Shown piece after piece: positions 17,455 to 25,754 of a stretch of DNA of 34,564 nucleotides. The notes under the pieces were generated by a model. The model did not search any database and had not been told where the DNA came from. It saw only the letters and a list, made by a program, of their open reading frames with translations. The DNA is taken from assembly GCF_003949795.1 (NCBI RefSeq), contig NZ_RPRY01000039.1, positions 1-34,564 of the forward strand. The letters are read 5' to 3'. How positions within the stretch are numbered: the first letter of the stretch is position 1; the number at the start of each line of letters is the position of its first letter. The DNA comes from Streptomyces sp. WAC06614 (GTDB lineage: Bacteria > Actinomycetota > Actinomycetes > Streptomycetales > Streptomycetaceae). A program made the position numbers and the translations under genes.

Positions 17455-18392
17455 GAGGCGGGCTCCCGCTCGCCGGCCGCGGTCAGGGCGGTGCGGATCA
17501 CCGCGGCCTGCTGCTCGGCATGGTCGCGCAGCTTGCGCGGGGTGATGTGCAGGACGGTCACCCCGAGCCGCTCCAGCGCCTCGCGCTTGCGCACGGCCTG
17601 CGACCACTGCTCGTCCTCGCCCTGCCGGGGCGCCCGGGTGTCGATCTCCACGGCCACCGCCTGGTCCGGCCAGTACACGTCGACCGACCCCAGGTGCGGG
17701 CCGCCGGGCACCCGCAGGTCGACGTTCCAGACCGGGTCCGGCAGCCCGAACGTGCGCACCAGCTGGTACAACCGGTCCTCGGCGATGGCCCGCCCCTCGG
17801 CCAGCAGCGATTCGACGGCGTCCACCACGTGCGGCCGGTTCAGCAGCCGGGCCACGGTCAGCTCCCGGACCACTGCGGCCGGCTCGCAGTGCCCGGCCCG
17901 TACGGCCTCGCTCAGCAGCCGGCGGACCGTACCGGCGTCGCCGAGCTGGGCCACCGCGTCGGCGACCGCCCGGGCCACCGGGGCGACCGGCAGCCCCGTC
18001 ACCTCCGTGGACCGCGGCGGGTGCGGGGTGCGCACCAGCCGGGCGCAGCCGGCCGAGCGCAGCCGGCGGGTGCCGGGCACCAGGACGTCGATGTACTGGA
18101 GCGCCAGCAGCGGGGGCGCGGACCGGAACCCGTACAGGGCGAGGGCCGCCAGGCCCGTGATCATGGCCTCGCCGCCGCGCCGGCCGGCGTACAGCAGGGC
18201 CGCGTGCAGCCGCTCCTCGCTGGTGGCCGGGCCGGCGTGGAGCAGGAACACGCCGGGCAGGATCTGCTGCCAGGGCCGTTCGGCGGCCTCGGTGGCGCTC
18301 ACCCCGTGCTCGCGCAGCTGCGCGAGGGTCATCACCCGAGGACGGGTGCGGTCGGCGAGGTGGCGGAGGGGGAGGGGGGTGTTGTGGTTCAT
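17430..18392 (-). CDS. AbiEi-like / DUF559 domain protein (predicted nuclease fold)
   Basis: The 320-residue protein begins with a helix-turn-helix-like segment resembling the AbiEi antitoxin N-terminus (MTLAQLREHGVSATEAAER, then ILPGVFLLHAG). A middle domain of about 130 residues follows. It ends with a DUF559/Vsr-like PD-(D/E)xK region: Asp238 in SVDVYW, Glu249 and Asp251 in VAVEIDT, and VTVLHITPRKL. Proteins of this shape are abundant, usually as single genes, in actinobacteria, and their role is not established as far as I know. No AbiEii-type toxin partner is adjacent. ATG 18392 was chosen because residues 1-15 then lead directly into the conserved start; the ribosome site is weak. Convergent overlap with the PNPOx-family gene is 25 bases. 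Confidence 0.8.
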   Translation of the reverse strand: MNHNTPLPLRHLADRTRPRVMTLAQLREHGVSATEAAERPWQQILPGVFLLHAGPATSEERLHAALLYAGRRGGEAMITGLAALALYGFRSAPPLLALQYIDVLVPGTRRLRSAGCARLVRTPHPPRSTEVTGLPVAPVARAVADAVAQLGDAGTVRRLLSEAVRAGHCEPAAVVRELTVARLLNRPHVVDAVESLLAEGRAIAEDRLYQLVRTFGLPDPVWNVDLRVPGGPHLGSVDVYWPDQAVAVEIDTRAPRQGEDEQWSQAVRKREALERLGVTVLHITPRKLRDHAEQQAAVIRTALTAAGEREPASYLVVLPR

Positions 18393-18484
18393 GCGGCTGG
18401 GATTCCCGCCGCCCCCCGGACCCCTAACCGCTGTTACCATCCCGTCGAAAAATCGGGACAACTCCGCACTAAAGTACTGCCGTT

Positions 18485-18520
18485 CGACTGCCGATGGGGC
18501 ACCCGCCCCACCGGCAGTCG
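18485..18520 (-). terminator. Terminator after the second pepN
   Basis: Arms 18485-18500 and 18505-18520 pair over 16 bp with one mismatch around loop ACCC. The hairpin is eight bases past the pepN stop. The rest of 18393-18527 holds the promoter region of the AbiEi-like gene, with no clear -35/-10. Confidence 0.85.
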
Positions 18521-18527
18521 CAGCAGG

Positions 18528-21083
18528 TCAGCCCGCCGCCGCGTCGCAGGCCTGGGCGCGCAGCGCCCGGGCCAGGTCGTCACGGGACTCCAGCACCAGC
18601 CGGCGCAGCGCGGGGGCGGCATCCTCGTGCGCGGCGAGCCAGGCGTCGGTGGCCGCCAGCGTGGCCTCGTCGTCCTGGAGGGCCGGGAACAGCCCGCGCA
18701 CCACGTCCATGCCGATCTGGATCGACCGCTCCGCCCAGACCCGCTCCAGCATCGCGAAGTAGCGGTCGGTGTACGGGGCCAGCAGGGCCCGTTGCGACGG
18801 CTGCTGCATGCCCGAGATGGTCGCCTCGGCCAGGGCGTTGGACAGCGCGTCCGACTCCACGACCGCCGCCCAGGCCTGGTCCTTGACCGCCGCGGACGGC
18901 CGGGCCGCCAGGCAGCGCACCTGGTGGCGCTTGCCGGAGGCGGTGTCGTCCCGGGACAGTTCGGCCGCGAGCACGCCCTCGTCGACCACGCCGTGCGCGG
19001 CCAGCGGCAGCAGGAAGTCCCAGCGCAGCTCCTGGTCCACCTCCAGCCCGTCGATCCGGGCCGATCCCTCCAACAGGCCCTGGAGCAGCAGGAAGTCGCC
19101 CTGCGACGAGGCGCTCGCCGCGAAGAACCGCGCCCAGGTGAGCTGGTGCTCCGAGCCCGGCTCGGCCAGCCGCAGCTCGTGCAGCGCGCCGGCCGCCAGG
19201 TCCCGGGCACCCTGCTCGCGCCAGGCGGGCGCGGCGTAGTGGGTGACGGCGCCCAGCGCCTGGGCGTGCAGCATCTGCAGCACGCCGACGTCGGACTCCC
19301 GGCCCGCGAAGGCCAGCACCAGCGACAGGAAGTCGCGCGCCGGCATGAGCCCGTCCCGCGTCAGGTTCCACAGCGCCGACCAGCACAGGGCCCGCGCCAG
19401 CGGGTCGCTCACGTCGCCCAGGTGACGGCGCAGCGTGGCCAGCGAGCCCTCGTCGAAGCGGATCTTGCAGTAGGTCAGGTCGTCGTCGTTGACCAGGACC
19501 AGGTCGGGCCGCTCGGCTCCCGCCAGCTCCGCGACCACCGTCCGCGCCCCGGCCACGTCCGTCTCCACCCGCGCGTAGCGGACCAGGGCGCCGGCCCCGT
19601 CCAGCCGGTACAGGCCGACCGCCACCCGGTGGGGGCGCAGCTCGTCGCCCTCCTGGAGCACCGCCAGCTCGGTGATCCGGCCCGCCGCGTCGTACGTCAC
19701 CACGGGGGTGAGCGCGTTCACCCCGGCCGTCTGCAGCCAGGCCCGCGACCACTGGGCCATGTCCCGGCCGGACACCTCGCCGAGCACCGACAGCAGGTCG
19801 TCCAGGGTGGTGTTGCCGTACGCGTGCGCCTTGAAGTAGCGGCGCGCGCCCTCCAGGAACGCCTCCCGCCCGACGTACGCCACGAGCTGCTTGAGCACCG
19901 AGGCGCCCTTGGCGTAGGTGATGCCGTCGAAGTTGAGCTTGGCGTCCTCCAGGTCCCGGATGTCGGCGGTGACCGGGTGGGTGGAGGGCAGCTGGTCGGC
20001 CCGGTACGCCCACGCCTTGCGGTTGTTGGCGAAGGTGACCCAGGCCTGGTCGAAGCGGGTCGCCTCGACCTGCGAGAAGGTGCCCATGAAGTCCGCGAAG
20101 GACTCCTTCAGCCACAGGTCGTCCCACCACTTCATGGTGACCAGGTCGCCGAACCACATGTGGGCCATCTCGTGCAGGATCGTGTTGCAGCGCCGCTCGT
20201 AGGCCGCCCGCGTCACCTTCCCGCGGAAGATGTACTCCTCCCGGAAGGTCACCATGCCCGGGTTCTCCATGGCGCCCAGGTTGTACTCCGGCACGAACGC
20301 CTGGTCGTACTTGCCGAACGGGTACGGGTAGTCGAAGTGCTCGTGGAAGAAGTCGAAGCCCTGCTTGGTGACCAGGAAGACGTCGTCCGCGTCGAAGTGC
20401 TTGGCCAGCCCCTTGCGGCACATCGCACCGAGCGGGATCGTCAGGTCCCCGCGGGTGTAGGTGTCGGTGACGTAGTGGTACGGGCCCGCCACCACGCAGG
20501 TGATGTACGTCGAGATGGGCGCGGTCTCGGCGAACCGCCACACCCCGCCCTCGCGGGACTCCTCGGCGCCGTTGCTCCACACCTGCCAGCCCTCGGGCGC
20601 GGTCACCTCGAACCGGTGCGGGGCCTTGAGGTCGGGCTGCTCGAAGGTGGTGTAGACCCGGCGGGCGTCGGCCGGCTCGTACTGGGTGTAGAGGTAGACC
20701 TCGCCGTCCTCGGGGTCGACGAACCGGTGCATGCCCTCGCCGGTGCGGCTGTAGGCGCAGTTGGCGTCGACGACCAGGACGTTCTCCGAGGCCAGGTCCG
20801 CGAGCGTGACCCGGGCGCCGTCGAAGACCTCGGCCGGGTCCAGGGAGCGGCCGTTGAGGGTGACCGCGTTGACCGAGGGCGCGATCAGGTCGGCGAAGGT
20901 GGTGGCGCCGGGCACCGCGGAGCGGAAGCGGACCGTGGTCACCGAGCGGAAGGTGCGGGGCCCCTCGGCCGGCTCGGTCGCGTCCACGGCGGACCTCAGG
21001 TCGAGGGCCACCTCGTAGCCGTCGACCGACAGCAGCTCGGCCCGCCGGCGGGCCTCGTCACGGGACAGATTCTCTCCGGGCAC
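18528..21083 (-). CDS. pepN: Aminopeptidase N (M1 family, zinc), second copy
   Basis: This 851-residue M1 metallopeptidase is a clear paralogue of the PepN at 6245-8830. Order is the same: N-terminal beta domain, GAMEN followed by PGMVTF, zinc site HEMAH at residues 304-308 with third ligand Glu327 in KESFA, and a helical C-terminal domain ending in Ala-rich sequence. The active site is complete, so it should cleave N-terminal residues from cytosolic peptides. GTG 21083 was chosen over an in-frame GTG at 21089 because AAGGAG (21089-21094) overlaps the latter and is five bases from the former. The start (PGENLSRDEARRRAELLSVDGYE) mirrors the first copy. It is divergent from the DsbA-like gene. 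Specificity differences between the two copies cannot be read from sequence. Confidence 0.95.
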   Translation of the reverse strand: MPGENLSRDEARRRAELLSVDGYEVALDLRSAVDATEPAEGPRTFRSVTTVRFRSAVPGATTFADLIAPSVNAVTLNGRSLDPAEVFDGARVTLADLASENVLVVDANCAYSRTGEGMHRFVDPEDGEVYLYTQYEPADARRVYTTFEQPDLKAPHRFEVTAPEGWQVWSNGAEESREGGVWRFAETAPISTYITCVVAGPYHYVTDTYTRGDLTIPLGAMCRKGLAKHFDADDVFLVTKQGFDFFHEHFDYPYPFGKYDQAFVPEYNLGAMENPGMVTFREEYIFRGKVTRAAYERRCNTILHEMAHMWFGDLVTMKWWDDLWLKESFADFMGTFSQVEATRFDQAWVTFANNRKAWAYRADQLPSTHPVTADIRDLEDAKLNFDGITYAKGASVLKQLVAYVGREAFLEGARRYFKAHAYGNTTLDDLLSVLGEVSGRDMAQWSRAWLQTAGVNALTPVVTYDAAGRITELAVLQEGDELRPHRVAVGLYRLDGAGALVRYARVETDVAGARTVVAELAGAERPDLVLVNDDDLTYCKIRFDEGSLATLRRHLGDVSDPLARALCWSALWNLTRDGLMPARDFLSLVLAFAGRESDVGVLQMLHAQALGAVTHYAAPAWREQGARDLAAGALHELRLAEPGSEHQLTWARFFAASASSQGDFLLLQGLLEGSARIDGLEVDQELRWDFLLPLAAHGVVDEGVLAAELSRDDTASGKRHQVRCLAARPSAAVKDQAWAAVVESDALSNALAEATISGMQQPSQRALLAPYTDRYFAMLERVWAERSIQIGMDVVRGLFPALQDDEATLAATDAWLAAHEDAAPALRRLVLESRDDLARALRAQACDAAAG

Positions 21084-21206
21084 CTGCACTCCTTCGTGCG
21101 TGATCGCTCACCTTCCGTCGCATCCTCCCACGGGGAATGCGCGGGGCCGGCTGCCGGTTGGCTCATCAGGAACGTGACCCGTGATGCCCTTGCTGCGAGG
21201 AGAGCC

Positions 21207-21854
21207 ATGCCCGACACCCAGGTGCGCGAGAAGACCCCGGTCGACTTCTGGTTCGACCCGCTGTGTCCCTGGGCCTGGATGACGTCCCGCTGGATGCTGG
21301 AGGTCGAGAAGGTCCGCGACGTCGAGGTGCGCTGGCACGTGATGAGCCTCGCCGTCCTGAACGAGGACAAGCTGGACCAGCTGCCCGAGGCCTACCGCTG
21401 GCTGGCCGGGCCCAAGGGCTTCGCCCCGGTCCGCGTGGTCGTCGCCGCCCAGCAGAAGCACGGTGACGAGGCCGTCGGCAAGCTCTACACGGCGCTCGGC
21501 ACCCGGTTCCACAACAACGGCGAGGGCCCGACCCGTGAGGCGATCGCCGGTGCCCTGGCCGACGCCGGCCTGCCGGCCGAGCTGATCGACCACGCCGACT
21601 CCGAGGAGTACGACGAGCTGCTGCGCGCCTCCCACGCCGACGGCATAGACCGGGTCGGCCAGGAGGTCGGCACCCCGGTGATCTCGGTGCCCGGCGCGGA
21701 CGGCGCGGAGGTGGCGTTCTTCGGTCCGGTGGTCACCCCGACCCCGCGCGGCGAGGACGCGGCCCGGCTGTGGGACGGCACCCTGCTGGTGGCCTCCACC
21801 CCCGGCTTCTACGAGATCAAGCGGACCCGCACGGCGGCGCCCAGCTTCGAGTAG
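21207..21854 (+). CDS. DsbA-family protein, likely mycothiol-dependent nitroreductase type
   Basis: The 215-residue cytosolic protein has a thioredoxin fold with a DsbA-type helical insert. The active-site motif is CPWA, with Cys20 in FWFDPLCPWAW; the second cysteine of the classical CxxC is replaced by Ala. FWFDPLCPW is typical of the Rv2466c-like mycothiol-dependent group of actinobacteria. Single-cysteine members would act by a mycothiol mixed-disulfide mechanism (inference). A cis-proline region is visible in GTPVISVPG. ATG 21207 has GAGGAGAG just upstream. It is divergent from pepN and convergent with sodF, with a shared terminator. The substrate is unknown; a redox role fits the sodF neighbour but proves nothing. 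Confidence 0.88.
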   Translation: MPDTQVREKTPVDFWFDPLCPWAWMTSRWMLEVEKVRDVEVRWHVMSLAVLNEDKLDQLPEAYRWLAGPKGFAPVRVVVAAQQKHGDEAVGKLYTALGTRFHNNGEGPTREAIAGALADAGLPAELIDHADSEEYDELLRASHADGIDRVGQEVGTPVISVPGADGAEVAFFGPVVTPTPRGEDAARLWDGTLLVASTPGFYEIKRTRTAAPSFE

Positions 21855-21869
21855 GCGCCACCACGGCAC

Positions 21870-21908
21870 GGAAGGCCCCCGCGATTCACGTCATCGCGGG
21901 GGCCTTCC
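21870..21908. terminator. Bidirectional terminator between the DsbA-like gene and sodF
   Basis: A perfect 16-bp stem, 21870-21885 with 21893-21908, has a seven-base loop. It serves both convergent genes. For the sodF transcript it forms the 3' end of a roughly 104-base 3' UTR. Confidence 0.9.
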
Positions 21909-21959
21909 GTCGGTACGTCCGCACGCGAAGGTTGAGAAGACGATCACGAGGCGGACGGG
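21870..21959 (-). ncRNA. Candidate s-SodF small RNA from the sodF 3' UTR
   Basis: In S. coelicolor a stable RNA of about 90 nt, s-SodF, is cut from the sodF 3' UTR and base-pairs with the sodN leader, lowering Ni-SOD when Fe-SOD is made. Here the sodF stop is followed by about 104 nt of untranslated RNA ending in a strong hairpin, so the final 90 nt match that architecture. On the minus strand the region contains a pyrimidine-rich GTCTTCTCAACCTTCG that could pair with a purine-rich ribosome site. The sodN gene is not in this window, so pairing cannot be shown. The 5' end is an estimate. Confidence 0.5.
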
Positions 21960-21973
21960 CAAAGGGGCGCCGC

Positions 21974-22630
21974 TCAGCCCTTGGTCGGGATCAGCAGCGG
22001 GGTGTTCGCCCTGGCGTCGGCGTAGCGCCGGGCCACGTCCTGCCAGTTGACGACGTTCCACATCGCCTCGATGAAGTCCACCTTCTGGTTCTTGTACTGC
22101 AGGTAGAAGGCGTGCTCCCAGGCGTCGAAGACCAGGATCGGGGTGCTGGCCACGCCCACGTTGCCCTGGTGGTCGTAGACCTGCTCCACCACCAGCCGGC
22201 CGCTGACCGGCTCGTACGCGAGCACGCCCCAGCCGGAGCCCTGGGTGGCCGAGGAGGCGAAGGTGAGCTGCTTCTTGAACCGCGCGAACGAGCCGAAGGA
22301 CTCGGTGATCGCGTCGGCCAGGTCCCCCAGGCCGTCGGCCGCGGTCGGCTCGCCGCCGCCCTCGCCGGTCTTGGGGCTGGCCATGTTGTGCCAGTAGATG
22401 CTGTGCAGGATGTGGCCCGAGAGGTGGAAGGCCAGGTTCTTCTCCAGGCCGTTCAGCGCGGCCCAGTTCTCCTTGTCGCGGGCCTCCGCGAGCTGCTCCA
22501 GCGTGTCGTTGGCGCCCTTGACGTACGCCGCGTGGTGCTTGTCGTGGTGCAGCTCGATGATCTGCGGGTTGATCACCGGCTCCAGGGCCGAGTACTCGTA
22601 CGGAAGCTCCGGGAGCGTGTAGATGGGCAT
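21974..22630 (-). CDS. sodF: Superoxide dismutase, iron type (SodF)
   Basis: The enzyme converts superoxide to oxygen and hydrogen peroxide in the cytoplasm. The 218-residue protein has the normal Fe/Mn-SOD length. It starts with [16 protein letters not shown], the helical hairpin domain has His28 ([11 protein letters not shown]) and His76 ([10 protein letters not shown]), and the alpha/beta domain has Asp169 and His173 in [12 protein letters not shown]. All four metal ligands are present. ATG 22630 fits the conserved N-terminus. In Streptomyces, sodF is repressed by the nickel sensor Nur, and a matching box lies upstream at 22667-22683. The 3' UTR resembles the source of the s-SodF RNA. Iron rather than manganese use is inferred from the Streptomyces homologue. 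Confidence 0.95.
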   Translation of the reverse strand: MPIYTLPELPYEYSALEPVINPQIIELHHDKHHAAYVKGANDTLEQLAEARDKENWAALNGLEKNLAFHLSGHILHSIYWHNMASPKTGEGGGEPTAADGLGDLADAITESFGSFARFKKQLTFASSATQGSGWGVLAYEPVSGRLVVEQVYDHQGNVGVASTPILVFDAWEHAFYLQYKNQKVDFIEAMWNVVNWQDVARRYADARANTPLLIPTKG

Positions 22631-22666
22631 GTGTGTGGACCGGTCCCCTCAGCGTGCCAACTGCTG

Positions 22667-22693
22667 TTGCAAGTCATGCGCAACTGCACGCTA
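22667..22693 (-). promoter_or_regulatory. Nur-like box and probable sodF promoter
   Basis: On the minus strand the sequence is TTGCGC, five bases, TTGCAA (22683 to 22667), close to the TTGCAA-N5-TTGCAA Nur box of S. coelicolor. TAGCGT (22693 to 22688) just upstream fits a -10 element, so the box would cover the start site. AGCGTGC/GCACGCT arms at 22651-22657 and 22686-22692 flank it. Confidence 0.65.
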
Positions 22694-22731
22694 GCAGCAT
22701 CTGTTCGGGTCCATGCAGAGGGGTCGCCGGG

Positions 22732-24129
22732 TCAGCGTGCCGCCCGACGCTGGATCAGATAGCCGGTGGCGGCGAGGAAGACGGTCAGCCCGCCGGTGAA
22801 CAGCACCTGGCTGCGGGTGTCGGCGTCCCGCACCATCAGCGCCAGCACGCCGACCACCCCGGCCAGCGCCACCCAGGTCAGGTACGGGAAGCCCCACATC
22901 CGCACGACCAGCTTCTCCGGCGCCTCGCGCTCGGTCCGGCGGCGCAGCACGAACTGGGAGACGGCGATGAAGCCCCAGACGACGAGGATGACCCCGCCGA
23001 CCATGTTCAGCAGCCAGGTGAACAGGGTGTCCGGATACCAGTAGGACAGCAGCACGGTGACGAACCCGAAGCCGGAGGAGGCCAGCACGGCCCGCCGCGG
23101 CACCCGCCCGGAGACCTTCCCCAGCGCCTTCGGACCCTGACCGCGGGCGACCAGTGAATAGGCCATGCGGGAGGAGCCGTAGATGTTGGCGTTCATCGCG
23201 GACAGCAGGGCGATCAGGATGACCACGTTCATCACCTGGCCGGCGCCCGGGATGCCGAGCCGGTCCAGCGCGGCGGCGTACGGGGCCTTGGCGGTGGCCG
23301 CGTCGCTCCACGGCACCAGGGTGACGATGACCAGCATCGAGCCGACGTAGACGATCGCGATGCGCCACATGGTCGTGCGCACGGCCCTGGCCACGCCGCG
23401 GACCGGGTCGGCGGACTCGGCGGCGGCGATGGTCACCGTCTCCAGGCCCCCGTACGCGACCACGGACGCCAGCAGGCCGACCAGCAGGCCCTCGACGCCG
23501 TGCGGCAGGAAGCCGCCCTCGTGCAGCAGGTGGGCGGTGCCGGGGGAGTCGGTGCCGGGCAGCAGGCCCAGGACCGCCAGGGTGCCCAGGGTGAGGAACA
23601 GGCCGATCGCGCCGATCTTCAGGGCGGCGAACCAGAACTCGAACTCACCGAAGTGGGAGACGGCGGCCAGGTTCGAGCCGCAGAAGACGGCCATGAAGAC
23701 CAGCACCCACATCCAGTCGGGGGTGCCGGGGAACCAGCCGGTCATGATGGCCGCCGCGCCGATCGCCTCGATGGCCACGCCCACGCACAGCAGCACCCAG
23801 AACATCCAGCCCACGGTGAAGCCGGCCCACGGGCCGACGGCCCGCTCGGCGTGCACGGAGAAGGAGCCGGAGGCCGGGTCGGCGGCGGACATCTCCCCGA
23901 GCATCCGCATCACGCACATCACCAGCAGGCCCGACGCCGCGTACGCGAGGACGATCGAGGGACCGGCGGCGGCGATGCCGGCGCCGGAGCCCACGAAGAG
24001 CCCGGCGCCGATGACCCCGCCGAGGGCGATCATCGACAGGTGGCGCTGCTTCAGCCCGGGGGACAGCTGGGGCCCGTCGGCGGGCGGCACGGCCTGCGCG
24101 TCGGGAGGCGTGACGGTGGTCTGGGTCAT
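22732..24129 (-). CDS. Amino acid permease (APC superfamily), first of three
   Basis: The 465-residue protein has about 12 membrane helices and the AAT-family signature at the start of helix 1: LKQRHLSMIALGGVIGAGLF at about residues 25-45. Other conserved segments are SFSVHAERAVGPWAGF, EFEFWFAALKIGAIG, GGLETVTIAAAESADP and NANIYGSSRMAYSLVARGQG. It should import amino acids or amines with protons; the substrate cannot be named. ATG 24129 gives a short cytoplasmic tail before the signature; its ribosome site (AGG about ten bases away) is weak. It is a paralogue of the two permeases that follow but a separate unit: a terminator lies upstream, and two palindromes sit 56-94 bases before its start. 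Confidence 0.93.
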   Translation of the reverse strand: MTQTTVTPPDAQAVPPADGPQLSPGLKQRHLSMIALGGVIGAGLFVGSGAGIAAAGPSIVLAYAASGLLVMCVMRMLGEMSAADPASGSFSVHAERAVGPWAGFTVGWMFWVLLCVGVAIEAIGAAAIMTGWFPGTPDWMWVLVFMAVFCGSNLAAVSHFGEFEFWFAALKIGAIGLFLTLGTLAVLGLLPGTDSPGTAHLLHEGGFLPHGVEGLLVGLLASVVAYGGLETVTIAAAESADPVRGVARAVRTTMWRIAIVYVGSMLVIVTLVPWSDAATAKAPYAAALDRLGIPGAGQVMNVVILIALLSAMNANIYGSSRMAYSLVARGQGPKALGKVSGRVPRRAVLASSGFGFVTVLLSYWYPDTLFTWLLNMVGGVILVVWGFIAVSQFVLRRRTEREAPEKLVVRMWGFPYLTWVALAGVVGVLALMVRDADTRSQVLFTGGLTVFLAATGYLIQRRAAR

Positions 24130-24184
24130 GGGGAATGCCTGTCCGGTGTGCGGGGGGACGGGGTGAGTGCCCCAGTCTGGCGGC

Positions 24185-24223
24185 CGTCCGCTCGTCGGAC
24201 GTTTTCTGTCCGATATCCGGACA
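24185..24223 (-). promoter_or_regulatory. Two tandem dyads upstream of the first permease
   Basis: CGTCCG-N5-CGGACG at 24185-24201 and TGTCCG-N5-CGGACA at 24207-24223 share the same half-site and spacer. Their centres are 22 bp apart, about two helical turns, so two dimers of one regulator could bind the same face. No regulator gene is adjacent. Confidence 0.55.
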
Positions 24224-24314
24224 CCCGGATCACCGCACGTGATCATGCCCGTACCGCCGGAGGCCGTCCGCCCGTACGGCCGCGAGACGTCCGCCCGTAG
24301 GTCCCCGGGAACGC

Positions 24315-24348
24315 CGAAGGCCCCCGCGCCGCAGCACAGGGGCCTTCG
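24315..24348 (-). terminator. Terminator after the second permease
   Basis: CGAAGGCCCC at 24315-24324 pairs perfectly with GGGGCCTTCG at 24339-24348 around a 14-base loop, 21 bases past the stop codon of the permease at 24369-25748. Confidence 0.75.
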
Positions 24349-24368
24349 AAGGGGAACCGCGCAGGACC

Positions 24369-25748
24369 TCAGGCCCGGCGGCCGCGCAGCTCCCGCAGCC
24401 ACGCCACCGCGAGCACCGCCACCGTCGCCCCGGTCGACCACAGCACCTGCGGCCGCGCCGAGTCGTCGGCCAGCATCAGCACCAGCACCGCCGCGATCCC
24501 GGCCAGCGCCGTCCAGGTCAGGTACGGGAACGCCCACATCCGCAGGGTCAGCCGCTCGGGCATGTCCCGCTCCAGCCGGCGGCGCAGCCGCAGCTGCGAG
24601 ACGGCGATCAGGGCCCACACGAACAGCAGCACCGCGCCGACCGCGTTCAGCATGTACAGGAAGATCGTGTCCGGCCACAGCAGGTTCAGCACCACCGAGA
24701 CGAACCCGAACGCCACCGACGCGAACACCGCGGGCCTCGGCACCCCGCCCCCGGACACCTTCAGCAGCGCCCGCGGCGCCTCGCCGCGCTCGGCCAGCGA
24801 GAAGATCATGCGGGAGGAGCCGTAGAGGTTGGCGTTGAGCGCGGACAGCAGGGCCACGAACACCACGATGTTCATGATCTGGCCCGCGCCCGGGATCCCG
24901 AGGGAGTCCAGCACGGCGACGTACGGGCTCTGCCCCGGCGTGATCGCGCTCCACGGCAGCAAGGTGACGATCACCAGCATCGAGCCGATGTAGAAGAAGA
25001 GGATGCGCCACACCGCGCTGCGCACCGCCCGCGCCACGGAGCGGGCCGGGTCGTCGGACTCGGCCGCCGCGATCGTGACGACCTCCAGGCCGCCGAAGGC
25101 GAACACCACCGCGAGCACCCCGGAGACCACCCCGGCCCAGCCGTGCGGCAGGAAGCCGCCCTGCCCCGTGAGGTTGGCCAGGCCCACCGGCTCGGTGTCC
25201 GGCAGCAGCCCGAAGATCGCCAGGGTGGACAGCACCAGGAAGAGCACGATCGCGCCCACCTTGAGCGCCGCGAACCAGAACTCGAACTCGCCGAAGTTGC
25301 GGACCGCCGCCAGGTTGCTGGCCGTGAACACCAGCATGAAGACCAGCACCCAGCCCCACTGCGGGACCCCGGGCACCCAGCCGTGGGCGATGTTCGCCGC
25401 GCCCGTGGCCTCCACCGCGAGCACCACCACCAGCAGGAACCAGTACAGCCAGCCCACGGAGAAGCCGGCCCAGCGCCCCATGGCCCGCTCGGCGTGCACC
25501 GAGAACGACCCGGAGGCGGGCAGCGCGGCCGACATCTCGCCGAGCATGCGCATCACCAGCATCGCGAGGGCGCCGGCGAGCAGATAGGAGACGACGATGC
25601 CCGGGCCCGCGACGGCGATGCCGGCGCCGGACCCGACGAAGAGGCCGGCGCCGATGACGCCGCCCAGTCCCAGCATGGTCAGATGGCGCTGCTTGAGTCC
25701 GTGGCCGAGGGGTTCCGCGGCGACGTCCGGCAGGGGTGCTTGTGACAT
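24369..25748 (-). CDS. Amino acid permease (APC superfamily), second of three
   Basis: This 459-residue protein has about 12 membrane helices and the same family marks as its neighbours: LKQRHLTMLGLGGVIGAGLF near residue 20, SFSVHAERAMGRWAGF, EFEFWFAALKVGAIV, GGLEVVTIAAAESDDP and NANLYGSSRMIFSLAERGEA. It is predicted to import amino acids; the substrate is unknown. ATG 25748 lacks a Shine-Dalgarno sequence. Instead, a -35/-10 pair (TTGCAC, 18 bp, GACACT) ends six bases before the ATG, which suggests a leaderless transcript. A palindrome overlaps the -35. It is divergent from bioY and has its own terminator, so it is probably regulated independently of the other two permeases. Confidence 0.93.
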   Translation of the reverse strand: MSQAPLPDVAAEPLGHGLKQRHLTMLGLGGVIGAGLFVGSGAGIAVAGPGIVVSYLLAGALAMLVMRMLGEMSAALPASGSFSVHAERAMGRWAGFSVGWLYWFLLVVVLAVEATGAANIAHGWVPGVPQWGWVLVFMLVFTASNLAAVRNFGEFEFWFAALKVGAIVLFLVLSTLAIFGLLPDTEPVGLANLTGQGGFLPHGWAGVVSGVLAVVFAFGGLEVVTIAAAESDDPARSVARAVRSAVWRILFFYIGSMLVIVTLLPWSAITPGQSPYVAVLDSLGIPGAGQIMNIVVFVALLSALNANLYGSSRMIFSLAERGEAPRALLKVSGGGVPRPAVFASVAFGFVSVVLNLLWPDTIFLYMLNAVGAVLLFVWALIAVSQLRLRRRLERDMPERLTLRMWAFPYLTWTALAGIAAVLVLMLADDSARPQVLWSTGATVAVLAVAWLRELRGRRA

Positions 25749-25754
25749 CCCGAC

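Noticed and set aside
16728..21206. A very long plus-strand open frame joined to the DsbA-like gene
   Set aside because: It runs antisense to the AbiEi-like gene and the second pepN. Only the part from ATG 21207 has a ribosome site and a recognisable domain.
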